Of a stretch of 64,000 bases of DNA, positions 25,951 through 33,891 are shown piece after piece. Position 1 is the stretch's first letter. Each line of letters starts with the position of its first letter. Position numbers and translations under genes: made by a program. The stretch spans positions 62,001 through 126,000 of the forward strand of contig CALKUK010000013.1 in the NCBI GenBank assembly GCA_937996655.1. Reading direction: 5' to 3'. The notes under the pieces are model-generated. The model was given only the letters and a program-made list of their open reading frames with translations, did not search any database and was not told the origin of the DNA. This DNA comes from an uncultured Sphingomonadaceae bacterium (GTDB taxonomy: Bacteria > Pseudomonadota > Alphaproteobacteria > Sphingomonadales > Sphingomonadaceae).

Positions 25951-25980
25951 ATCGTATGTCACGGTGACGCAAAGCGTCAA
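25951..25980 (-). promoter_or_regulatory. Possible promoter with overlapping inverted repeat
   Basis: TTGACG at 25980-25975 and TACGAT at 25956-25951, spacer 18. The inverted repeat TGACGC-AAA-GCGTCA (25965-25979) overlaps the -35 element, where a repressor could act. Only moderate matches to consensus. Confidence 0.3.
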
Positions 25981-26074
25981 ACAACTGCGTGCCATGGCGT
26001 CTATCATCGGCAACAATGCACGTCCGCTTCAGCCGCTTAACGGCCATTTGGTTTTGGTGGCTGTTATCTAAGAT

Positions 26075-27004
26075 CTATTTGGCGACTAAGTCTTTCAGCA
26101 CCTTGCCCACGGCTTTGCGCTGTTTCGCAGGTGCCTCATAACCGATCTGCATCGCGGACACCGTGATCGCATTGCGGACGACATAAGACTCATCGTTCTT
26201 TTGGTCCTCGGTCGGTGCCACTTTTGAAGGCCCAATGCCGACACCGGGAAGTCCTGACTTGCCAAGACTGGCCACAAACCCAGCATCATAGGCATCGTAG
26301 CTGCCAATCTTTGTCATCTTCCACGGCGCGCCGTCCAATTTATCCGGAAAATTGACGTTAAGCGTAATGCCGCGCGGGATCAGGCGGCCGCCCTTTTCTG
26401 CCTTTTCCAAGGCCGTCAGCAATGTTGTGGTGAGCCCGGCAACCAGCTTTGACGCAGGATTGGCAAGCGTCGCATTGTCGACCGTTCCCATCCCCGCGCT
26501 CAACGCGATGGCGGGAATACCTCGGACAGCAGCATATTGGACATTACTGACCGTGCCTGAACTGATCACAATATGACCAACATTCTGTCCTTCATTGGGG
26601 CCGGATAGGACCAGATCTGGCACTTTCCCCCATCGGGCTTTGGCCAGCACGTCGATGCCATAAAGCGTCGCCATAACAGGGGTTCCGTCGACGTAATTCC
26701 AGTCAGCACCAAAGCCGGCGCGCGTCATCTGGCCCGCACCTGGGTCTCCGGCCTTTGCCGCACCGTTCAGGCAATCTCCAGCGAGTGGCCCCAGTGGCCG
26801 CATGAATTTCACGGCAGCGCCCATTCCGCTTTGACCGGTGCAAGGAACGGACACGATGACGTCGTGCCCCTGTGCCTTCAACGCGTCATAGAGCGCCTTC
26901 ACGTTGCTCGTGAGACCATCATCATTGGTCAACACAATGTTCTTAGCCAACACTGGCTGTGCGCACAGGCCCGCGACCAGCGATGCCGCCCAAATCATTT
27001 TCAT
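26075..27004 (-). CDS. surE: Exported SurE-family 5'/3'-nucleotidase
   Basis: A 309-residue SurE-like acid phosphatase that removes phosphate from nucleotides. The metal site motif LTNDDG is at residues 25-30 and the family SGPNEGQNVG segment binds phosphate and metal. Unlike the cytosolic SurE of the pcm-surE locus, it carries a clear signal peptide (residues 1-20, cleavage after VLA), so it should act in the periplasm, perhaps for nucleotide salvage. It follows the DUF885 lipoprotein gene by 56 bases in the same direction. The symbol denotes family, not orthology to E. coli surE. Confidence 0.85.
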   Translation of the reverse strand: MKMIWAASLVAGLCAQPVLAKNIVLTNDDGLTSNVKALYDALKAQGHDVIVSVPCTGQSGMGAAVKFMRPLGPLAGDCLNGAAKAGDPGAGQMTRAGFGADWNYVDGTPVMATLYGIDVLAKARWGKVPDLVLSGPNEGQNVGHIVISSGTVSNVQYAAVRGIPAIALSAGMGTVDNATLANPASKLVAGLTTTLLTALEKAEKGGRLIPRGITLNVNFPDKLDGAPWKMTKIGSYDAYDAGFVASLGKSGLPGVGIGPSKVAPTEDQKNDESYVVRNAITVSAMQIGYEAPAKQRKAVGKVLKDLVAK

Positions 27005-27060
27005 ATACGTTACGCTCCCGAAGGCGGATCAGACGCCCGCCCTGCCCCCATTTGCCGTGA

Positions 27061-28806
27061 TTAAAAAACTGCCTTGGCGTCGGTGCCCATCATCGCACCG
27101 CGGACCATCGGGATTGGTGGGCCACCGAAGCCCAAGAAGGTGTCGTGGAACGCCTTCCACTTGGTGCGATCCCCCCCTGTCCAATCCTCGCGCAGCTTTC
27201 GGATCATCAGCTTGCCCATGGTGTAATTGAGGTAAGCAGGATCATAGGTGCCGCGCGCCGACTGCTGGCGGGCATTGCCTTCATCCTGATAGCAGTCCTT
27301 GATGAACATCTGGCGGGACTGGTCCTGCGTCATACCACGCGCATGCATGCCGATGGCTGACAAATAGCGGCAGTCACGCAGCAAGGCGTTGGACAATTGG
27401 CCGATATGCGTTTCAGCATCCCCCTTATTGAGGCCGGCATCCCACATCATTTCCTCTGTATAATGTGCCCAGCCTTCGGCAAAGGCATAGCCGACAAACA
27501 CACGCCCGAAAATCGACTTCGCCCGATTTGCGTGAAGGAAATTGAGGAAATGGCCCGGCCACACTTCATGCGTGGATGTGAACAGGAGGTCCTTTGATCC
27601 CGGGACATAGGCATCACGCGTTTTGGCATCCCAAGTCGGGTCCGGCGGCGAGATGTAATAGACCGACGGCAGACCTTTTTCATACGGCCCGGGAATGTCG
27701 ATATAAGCCGAGTTCTGCCGGTTATAAGGCGGGGACTCCTCCACCTGCGCCTGTTCCGTGCCGGGGATGGACACGATATTGTTGTCGATCAGGAACTGAC
27801 GCAGCATCGGCAGTTGCTCCCGCGCCTCGGCGACGGGGCCCGCGGCAGACTTTTTCGCATTCATCTTGTCCATACAGGCAGCAAGGCTCTTGCCCGGCGC
27901 AAATTTGGCGCATTCCGCCTTCAGGGCATCCTGATTGCGCTTAAGGTCAGCGCGGCCCACTGCTTCCAGCTCATCCAGCGAGACATCAACGCCTTCGGTG
28001 GCTGACAACATGCGGGAGAACCGATCCGGCCCGAGCGCAAAATTGGTTGTCGCCGTCTTCTTCTGGCCTTCCAGCCAGCTCGCCATGCCATTCATGGCAG
28101 CTGCCGCATCCTTAGCCACGGCGTCAAATTCCGTCTGCAGTGCAGGATCCTTTACGCTGGCAAAGGCAGCCTTGGCGTCGCCGGTATAATAATCTGCAAA
28201 ACCCTTAAAACCCGGGATGCCGTAGGTGATAAAGCTGATCGGCATCGGCGTTTTCAAATTCTGGCGGATCTGCTGAACCGCACCGGGAATGGCGCGTGCA
28301 TATTTGATAAACGCCTTCATGCGCGTCTCGGCATCGGCATAGGGCCGAGCGATATAGACATTGGGGTCCAACCCATTGTCAAAATACCAGCTGACATCAG
28401 TGTGGGGCGAATCTGCGTCTTCGATCCAGAAGAGTTCACCCCGCGCAACATGGATGAGATAGTCGCGTTCAAATTTCTCTTCCGTCGTCATCCCATCGGT
28501 GTTGAGGGCCTTTGCCGTCGCAATGGCATTCTTCAGGAAGGCGATGCGTGCAGCGATTCCGTCTTCGCTCCAATCGGCGAGCACACCATCATATTCATGG
28601 CGGCCCTGATAGACAGCAAAACTGGGGTTCAGCCGGAAATAATCTTCCAGAAAACGGTCGGTAAAGGCCTGCCAGGGCCGCACCTCTGGGGCCTTCACGG
28701 TTTCGACCATGATCTGTTGCGGCGCGACCGTCTGTTGCACACACCCCCCAAGCGCAAGCGCACCACAGGTAGCGGATAGGAGGAGCCTAAATCGTGGAGA
28801 TGTCAT
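27061..28806 (-). CDS. DUF885 family lipoprotein, putative metallopeptidase
   Basis: A 581-residue envelope protein. The N-terminus MTSPRFRLLLSATCGALALG ends in a lipobox LGGC with Cys22 as the acylation site. The DUF885 body contains STHEVWPGHF, a HE-x4-H metal-site signature, plus the family TEEKFERDYL and GYAFAEGWAHYTEEM segments (the latter with another E-x2-H arrangement). Members are thought to be zinc peptidases. The start at 28806 is supported by AAAGGGA 7 bases upstream. Its surE neighbour suggests joint periplasmic nutrient processing, but that is inference. Confidence 0.87.
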   Translation of the reverse strand: MTSPRFRLLLSATCGALALGGCVQQTVAPQQIMVETVKAPEVRPWQAFTDRFLEDYFRLNPSFAVYQGRHEYDGVLADWSEDGIAARIAFLKNAIATAKALNTDGMTTEEKFERDYLIHVARGELFWIEDADSPHTDVSWYFDNGLDPNVYIARPYADAETRMKAFIKYARAIPGAVQQIRQNLKTPMPISFITYGIPGFKGFADYYTGDAKAAFASVKDPALQTEFDAVAKDAAAAMNGMASWLEGQKKTATTNFALGPDRFSRMLSATEGVDVSLDELEAVGRADLKRNQDALKAECAKFAPGKSLAACMDKMNAKKSAAGPVAEAREQLPMLRQFLIDNNIVSIPGTEQAQVEESPPYNRQNSAYIDIPGPYEKGLPSVYYISPPDPTWDAKTRDAYVPGSKDLLFTSTHEVWPGHFLNFLHANRAKSIFGRVFVGYAFAEGWAHYTEEMMWDAGLNKGDAETHIGQLSNALLRDCRYLSAIGMHARGMTQDQSRQMFIKDCYQDEGNARQQSARGTYDPAYLNYTMGKLMIRKLREDWTGGDRTKWKAFHDTFLGFGGPPIPMVRGAMMGTDAKAVF

Positions 28807-28893
28807 GCGTTTCCCTTTGGGCAAGAATTTCTATTCGACTCGTATTTGCCACAGAGGTTGCACGAGAGCGCCCACAGCGCCAAGAACAATCCC

Positions 28894-30165
28894 GTGACTG
28901 AGACCATCCCCACCCCCACCCATCCCCTCGCCTATCGCGATTACCGCTATTTCTGGATTGCGCGCTTTGCCGCGGTGCTGGCCACAACGGGCGTTGTCGT
29001 TGTACTGGGCTACCAGTTTTACGACGTCGCCCGCACCGATTACGGCATGTCCATCAAAGAGGCCTCCTTCCAATTGGGCCTATTGGGGCTTGCCCAGTTC
29101 GTCCCGCTGGCCGTGCTGACGCCGGTCGCAGGCTGGGTGGCGGACCGGTATGACCGGCGACATGTAGCGATGATCGCCAATATGATCGACGCCTCTGTAG
29201 CGCTGACGCTGGCCATCATGACTGCACAAGACGAGCTGACCCTGCCGCTGCTCTATCTGATGGCTGCCCTGCACGGCGTGGCGCGGGTATTCGTCGGGCC
29301 GTCCATGTCGTCGATCGTGCCCAATATCGTGCCGCCCAATATCTTGCCCCGCGCGATCGCGTTCAATTCCATGGCCTGGCAAACGGGCACGGTAATCGGT
29401 CCGGGCATTGGCGGCATTTTGTTCGGGGTTATCCCTGCCCTGCCATATTGGCTGGCCGCATCGCTCCTCATTCTGGCTTCGCTGGCTGTTTCCCAAATCA
29501 AGCCGCTGCCCAAGGTAGAGATTAAGGGCACCGCCCACCCCTTCCGGCAGATGGTCGACGGGCTCCATTATGTCTGGAACGAACGCTTCCTGTTGGGGGC
29601 GATCACACTGGATCTGTTTGCGGTGCTCCTGGCGGGGGCGACGGCTCTTCTGCCTGTCTATGCGCGGGACATTCTGATGGTCGGGCCGGAGGGACTAGGC
29701 TGGCTGCGCGGTGCGCCTGCGGCAGGCGCTACACTCATGGCACTGTGGTTTTCTTTCCGCCCGCTCCATCGCAATGTTGGGGTGAAGATGTTGTGGGCCG
29801 TAGTTGTCTTCGGCCTTGCCACCATCGTGTTTGGCATTTCAAAAAACTATTGGCTCTCTTTGGCCGCGATGGCCGTGCTGGGCGGCGCCGACATGCTCTC
29901 GGTCTATGTCCGCTCGTCGCTCGTGCAACTCAACACACCAAATGACATGCGAGGCCGTGTCACGGCCGTGTCCACTTTGGCCATATCCGGCTCCAATGAG
30001 CTGGGCGAACTCCAGTCCGGCTTTGCAGCGGCCCTGCTTGGCCCTGTTGGAGCAGTTGTTTTTGGCGGCGTCGGGGCTATCTTTATCACAGCGTTCTGGG
30101 CGAAACTGTTCCCGGAACTTAAAAACGCAAAAACGTTCGAACCGCAATTCAGGAAGACATCATAA
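28894..30165 (+). CDS. MFS transporter (EntS/MFS_3-like exporter)
   Basis: A 423-residue, 12-helix transporter. YRDYRYFWIARFAAVLATTG, the GWVADRYDRRHVAMIANM loop and the NSMAWQTGTVIGPGIGGIL segment match the MFS_3 group that includes the enterobactin exporter EntS; drug or siderophore efflux is typical. The GTG at 28894 is the most likely start: the frame extends upstream but only to a TTG, without helix-like sequence. It is divergent from the DUF885 gene and its stop shares a base with the cysK start. Confidence 0.85.
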   Translation: MTETIPTPTHPLAYRDYRYFWIARFAAVLATTGVVVVLGYQFYDVARTDYGMSIKEASFQLGLLGLAQFVPLAVLTPVAGWVADRYDRRHVAMIANMIDASVALTLAIMTAQDELTLPLLYLMAALHGVARVFVGPSMSSIVPNIVPPNILPRAIAFNSMAWQTGTVIGPGIGGILFGVIPALPYWLAASLLILASLAVSQIKPLPKVEIKGTAHPFRQMVDGLHYVWNERFLLGAITLDLFAVLLAGATALLPVYARDILMVGPEGLGWLRGAPAAGATLMALWFSFRPLHRNVGVKMLWAVVVFGLATIVFGISKNYWLSLAAMAVLGGADMLSVYVRSSLVQLNTPNDMRGRVTAVSTLAISGSNELGELQSGFAAALLGPVGAVVFGGVGAIFITAFWAKLFPELKNAKTFEPQFRKTS

Positions 30166-31085
30166 TGACATTCGATTCGATCCTCGCCACCATTGGTGCC
30201 ACGCCGCACATTCGGGTGTCCCGCCTGTTTCCTGACCATGCTGTCTGGATCAAATCGGAACGGTCCAACCCCGGCGGGTCGATCAAGGATCGTATCGGCC
30301 TTGCGATGATCGAAGATGCAGAACGCTCCGGCGCGCTGACACCGGGTGGCACGATTGTGGAGCCGACATCGGGCAATACGGGCATCGGCCTTGCTATGGT
30401 CGCCGCGGTAAAGGGTTATAAGCTAATCCTCGTCATGCCTGAGAGCATGTCGGTGGAACGCCGTCGGCTGATGTTGGCATATGGCGCAAGCTTTGATCTG
30501 ACCCCACGTGAAAAGGGCATGAAGGGTGCCATTGAACGCGCGCTGGAGATCGTCGCTTCCACACCAGGTGCTTGGATGCCGCAGCAGTTTGAAAACCCCG
30601 CCAATATCGACATCCATGTCCGTACCACCGGGCCTGAAATCCTCGCCGACTTTGCGGACAAGCCCCTCGATGCCATCATCACCGGTGTTGGCACGGGCGG
30701 GCACATCACGGGTGTTGCCCAGTTCCTGAAGCCGCATTGGCCCAATCTGAAGATCTTCGCGGTTGAACCGACGCTTTCCCCGGTCATCTCGGGCGGTGCG
30801 CCGGCACCTCACCCCATTCAAGGCATAGGCGCGGGCTTCATCCCGAAGAACCTCCACACTGATTTGCTCGACGGCGTCATTCAGGTTGATCCAGCCGACG
30901 CCAAAGACATGGCGCGCAAGTCCGCTACCCAAGAAGGAATGCTTGTCGGCATCTCGTCAGGTGCGACGCTCGCCGCCATCAAGCAGAAACTGCCCGATCT
31001 CCCCGACAATGCACGTGTGCTCGGTTTCAACTATGACACCGGCGAACGCTATCTTTCCGTTCCGGAATTCCTGCCGGAGGCGTAA
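30165..31085 (+). CDS. cysK: Cysteine synthase A (O-acetylserine sulfhydrylase)
   Basis: Makes cysteine from O-acetylserine and sulfide using PLP. Lys41 in NPGGSIKDR is the Schiff-base lysine; PTSGNTGIG binds the substrate carboxylate and GVGTGGHITG the PLP phosphate. At 306 residues it is close to normal length. It overlaps the MFS gene stop by one base, so the exporter and the cysteine enzyme share a transcript; thiol-compound export is possible but unproven. Confidence 0.95.
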   Translation: MTFDSILATIGATPHIRVSRLFPDHAVWIKSERSNPGGSIKDRIGLAMIEDAERSGALTPGGTIVEPTSGNTGIGLAMVAAVKGYKLILVMPESMSVERRRLMLAYGASFDLTPREKGMKGAIERALEIVASTPGAWMPQQFENPANIDIHVRTTGPEILADFADKPLDAIITGVGTGGHITGVAQFLKPHWPNLKIFAVEPTLSPVISGGAPAPHPIQGIGAGFIPKNLHTDLLDGVIQVDPADAKDMARKSATQEGMLVGISSGATLAAIKQKLPDLPDNARVLGFNYDTGERYLSVPEFLPEA

Positions 31086-31106
31086 GCCCCCGCTTCCTCT
31101 TTGACC

Positions 31107-32468
31107 GTGGCAGATCGTGACCTTTACCACCTGACGCAAGACGCCATTGTCGGTGCGGTCAAAGAAGCGGACACCAAGGGAGTCCGCGCAGGGCCGATCA
31201 TTGCTTTGTGCCTTTTGGCCGCACTTGGACTGGGCGTTTGGGCATGGTCGGCAGGTTGGCTCAGCCAGGGTTTTGATGGCGTGCGGCAAAGCCCGGTTGA
31301 TGACTATTCGATCACCGTTCCCGCCAATGTCCCGACGGTGGAACCGCTGGAACTCAAAGAAGTGCCGGTTGAAATCGCCAAGAAGATCAACGACGCGACG
31401 CCTTTCACCAAAGACCCCGTGCCGCCTGCCGCCCCATTCCGCATTGGCGGCGACGCAACGGACATCGCACGCGCCACAGACTGTCTGGCGGCTGCGATCT
31501 GGTATGAGGCCGGGGCCGAAACACTTGCCGGTAAGAAGGCCGTCGCGCAGGTCGTCCTAAACCGCGTCCGCCATCCGGCCTATCCCAAAACGGTCTGCGG
31601 CGTCGTCTTTCAGGGGCAGGAGCGGACAACAGGATGCCAATTTACCTTCACCTGCGACGGCGCGATGATGCGCGTGCCCGGTGTCGCCGCTTGGGGCCAG
31701 GCACGCGGCCTTGCCCGTATCATGCTCAACGGCGAGGTCTTTAAGCCTGTGGGCACCGCCACCCATTATCATACCGATTGGGTCCTCCCAGCCTGGAGCG
31801 CAAAGCTCGACAAGGTGCACAAGGAGGCGACACACCTCTTCTTCCGCTGGACTGGCTTCTGGGGCACACCGGCTGCATTCCGCGGCCGCTATGCCGGGGC
31901 GGAACCTTCTGTGCAGAAGCTCATCATGCTCTCGCCCGCCCATGCACAGATAGAGGCTGGCGATGCCATCATTGGTGAGGCCTCCCCGCTTGATCCTGCC
32001 CTCGGCCTGTCCGGCTTGGACGCGCAGCTGCCCCCCGGCACCCCGCCGGTCGGCAATGGTGTACCTGCCAACGCTTTTGGCTTTAAGCCGCGCCTGCAAA
32101 GCCCGTCCGGAGATTTTATTGCCTTTGTCGTGCCCAAGACCACAGACCCCGGCCAATTACTCTCGCTCGTGCTCTCCTCTTGCGCAGTGAAGCCCTATTG
32201 CAAGGTTCTCGTCTGGACCGATAACCGCCGTGCACCAACCAAGATGCCAGTCACAGATGATCAATTGGCGGCAATGGCCTTCAGCTATCTGCGCAACCGG
32301 TCTAGCGGGCTCGACAAAGTGCTGTGGAATTGTGACGTCTTTCCACGCCCGGATCCGAGCCAGTGCATGAAACAGCGGGTCGTGCCTGAAGCCCCCATGG
32401 CAAAGTCGGTTGTGAGATCTACTCCACCAACCGCGCCGATCCCAGTGGCCGGGACGCCCACGCCTTAG
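31107..32468 (+). CDS. SleB-type cell wall hydrolase
   Basis: About 453 residues with a cytoplasmic N-terminus, one transmembrane anchor (about residues 32-52) and a periplasmic Hydrolase_2/SleB lytic domain (AAAIWYEAGAETLAGKKAVAQVVLNRVRHP; the YEA glutamate is the likely catalytic acid) ending CQFTFTCDG and THYHTDWVLPAW. The C-terminal 190 residues are Pro-rich with a globular portion of unknown role. Start is GTG at 31107; a TTG at 31101 is an alternative. It should cleave peptidoglycan. Only 2 bases separate its stop from that of the convergent gene. Confidence 0.87.
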   Translation: MADRDLYHLTQDAIVGAVKEADTKGVRAGPIIALCLLAALGLGVWAWSAGWLSQGFDGVRQSPVDDYSITVPANVPTVEPLELKEVPVEIAKKINDATPFTKDPVPPAAPFRIGGDATDIARATDCLAAAIWYEAGAETLAGKKAVAQVVLNRVRHPAYPKTVCGVVFQGQERTTGCQFTFTCDGAMMRVPGVAAWGQARGLARIMLNGEVFKPVGTATHYHTDWVLPAWSAKLDKVHKEATHLFFRWTGFWGTPAAFRGRYAGAEPSVQKLIMLSPAHAQIEAGDAIIGEASPLDPALGLSGLDAQLPPGTPPVGNGVPANAFGFKPRLQSPSGDFIAFVVPKTTDPGQLLSLVLSSCAVKPYCKVLVWTDNRRAPTKMPVTDDQLAAMAFSYLRNRSSGLDKVLWNCDVFPRPDPSQCMKQRVVPEAPMAKSVVRSTPPTAPIPVAGTPTP

Positions 32469-32470
32469 CC

Positions 32471-33781
32471 TTATTCCGCTGGAACCGCGACGTTCGTCTT
32501 CTGCCCTGTCAGCCAGCGAAGAAGCCGCGGAAGAGGCGCATGGGCTCCCATCCAGTCGGCATAGGCGACGTAGGCGGGATCGGTCAGGAGATGCTTTTCC
32601 TCTGTTCGTGCGCGCCAGTAGTAAACGGCGCTAACGAGGGCGAGTGTCACGGTGTTGCGCACGCAGTCGACAAGGCTGCCCGTCGTGACAAGGAAGGGCA
32701 AGGTGGAAAGCCACCAAAAGGCGTTTTTCGAGACATAGGCGGGATGCTTTGTAAAAGCATAAGGCCCGTTGGTAATGATCCCACGGTGCGTAAGGTTGGA
32801 AAAGCGCAAGCCAAAGGCAACGGTTGCCCAAGCATAAATGCCCGTCAGCAAGACGAGCAGCGCGCCCCAGAGAGCGAGGAGGAGCGGCGCGCCTTCAAAC
32901 CAGTGCATCCAGCTGGCATCGCCCCAGGTGCCGGTTTGATAGTAAAGCACACCACCTTCAACCATCAGCACAAAGGGCGGATAACACATCAGCGCCGCGA
33001 CCCAGCCCTGCATGTGCGGGTTGGCCGTACGGATATGGGCATCGAGCGGCTTCAACGTCAGCAGATAGCCAACCGTGGCAAAGGCCACATCGACAAGGAA
33101 CATCAGGCTGATCAGCCAATTGGCCATCGTGACTGGAGTGGACAGAATATCCGCCGTTGCCCAGCCCACAACATGTGCAAAGCCACCCGGCACGATCGAA
33201 AACATAAAGGCGAGGAAGAAGCCTTTGACGGCCCAAGCACGGGCATGGTGCCGGATATCCTCAGCCGCCCAGCCCGGCTGGCCGATCAGCCAGGTTCCGA
33301 AATGCCAAGCGCCATCGCGCGGATCCTTCAGATAACGGTCCAACCAAAAGACGTAGGGCACGGAGAAAAAGAGCAACAGCGGGACCGCCGCCTGAAACAA
33401 TTCCATCGAAAACAGATAGTTGCCCCGCCAATACCAGCGGCCGATACAATAGACGGCGGCGATCATCCCCCAAGTGGCCCATAACCCTGCGATCTTAACG
33501 AGAGAAATGTCCACCACGTCCCGCCAAGGACGGGGGCTGGCCCAGTCAATTCCGGTCGAGGTCCGCAGATGGACCTTGTCGACCAAAAGCGACCAGACCA
33601 CCATCGGGATGCCGCAGGCGAACAAATTGGTGAGCGCAGACCAGCTGCCGTCCATGCCATATTGCCGCGATACGGTGACCCAGAAGAACAAACCGGCAAG
33701 GCCAGCAAGCCCCACGCCCGCAGAAACGGCGGACTCTGGCCGCTGAGGCTGTGTCTGATGAGGAGGCGCATCCATAAGCAC
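32471..33781 (-). CDS. Isoprenylcysteine carboxylmethyltransferase-like membrane protein
   Basis: A 436-residue polytopic membrane protein. The C-terminal part has the signature of the ICMT/phospholipid methyltransferase superfamily: NLTHRGIITNGPYAFTKHPAY followed by EEKHLL. The N-terminal 250 residues add several helices and are not recognisable. Enzymes with this domain methylate lipids or small membrane substrates using SAM; the substrate here is unknown. A CtrA-like sequence lies 18 bases upstream of the start. Confidence 0.75.
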   Translation of the reverse strand: MLMDAPPHQTQPQRPESAVSAGVGLAGLAGLFFWVTVSRQYGMDGSWSALTNLFACGIPMVVWSLLVDKVHLRTSTGIDWASPRPWRDVVDISLVKIAGLWATWGMIAAVYCIGRWYWRGNYLFSMELFQAAVPLLLFFSVPYVFWLDRYLKDPRDGAWHFGTWLIGQPGWAAEDIRHHARAWAVKGFFLAFMFSIVPGGFAHVVGWATADILSTPVTMANWLISLMFLVDVAFATVGYLLTLKPLDAHIRTANPHMQGWVAALMCYPPFVLMVEGGVLYYQTGTWGDASWMHWFEGAPLLLALWGALLVLLTGIYAWATVAFGLRFSNLTHRGIITNGPYAFTKHPAYVSKNAFWWLSTLPFLVTTGSLVDCVRNTVTLALVSAVYYWRARTEEKHLLTDPAYVAYADWMGAHAPLPRLLRWLTGQKTNVAVPAE

Positions 33782-33798
33782 GCTGTAACGGGTAGCGG

Positions 33799-33813
33799 TT
33801 AAGGTTGGTTTAC
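33799..33813. promoter_or_regulatory. CtrA-like box
   Basis: TTAA-N7-TTAC, seven of eight bases of the alphaproteobacterial CtrA consensus TTAA-N7-TTAA. It lies between the divergent methyltransferase-like gene and sppA. A single near-match can occur by chance. Confidence 0.2.
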
Positions 33814-33891
33814 CGTTCCCCCAAAGGCAGATTTACAGGGTGCGTCCGAACCGCTAGCTCCGAGAAGACAAATCATTTTGGCAGGTTTTAG

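Larger units (their letters stand above)
25652..26074. other. Gene-free structured intergenic region
   Basis: This 423-base stretch between PEPxxWA gene 2 and surE holds no credible ORF. It contains, from low to high coordinate, a leader hairpin (25685-25712), a candidate promoter (25733-25761), a terminator-like stem-loop containing palindrome B (25777-25818), a perfect 12-bp inverted repeat (25877-25913) and a 6-bp inverted repeat (25965-25979) next to a possible second promoter. Confidence 0.8.
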
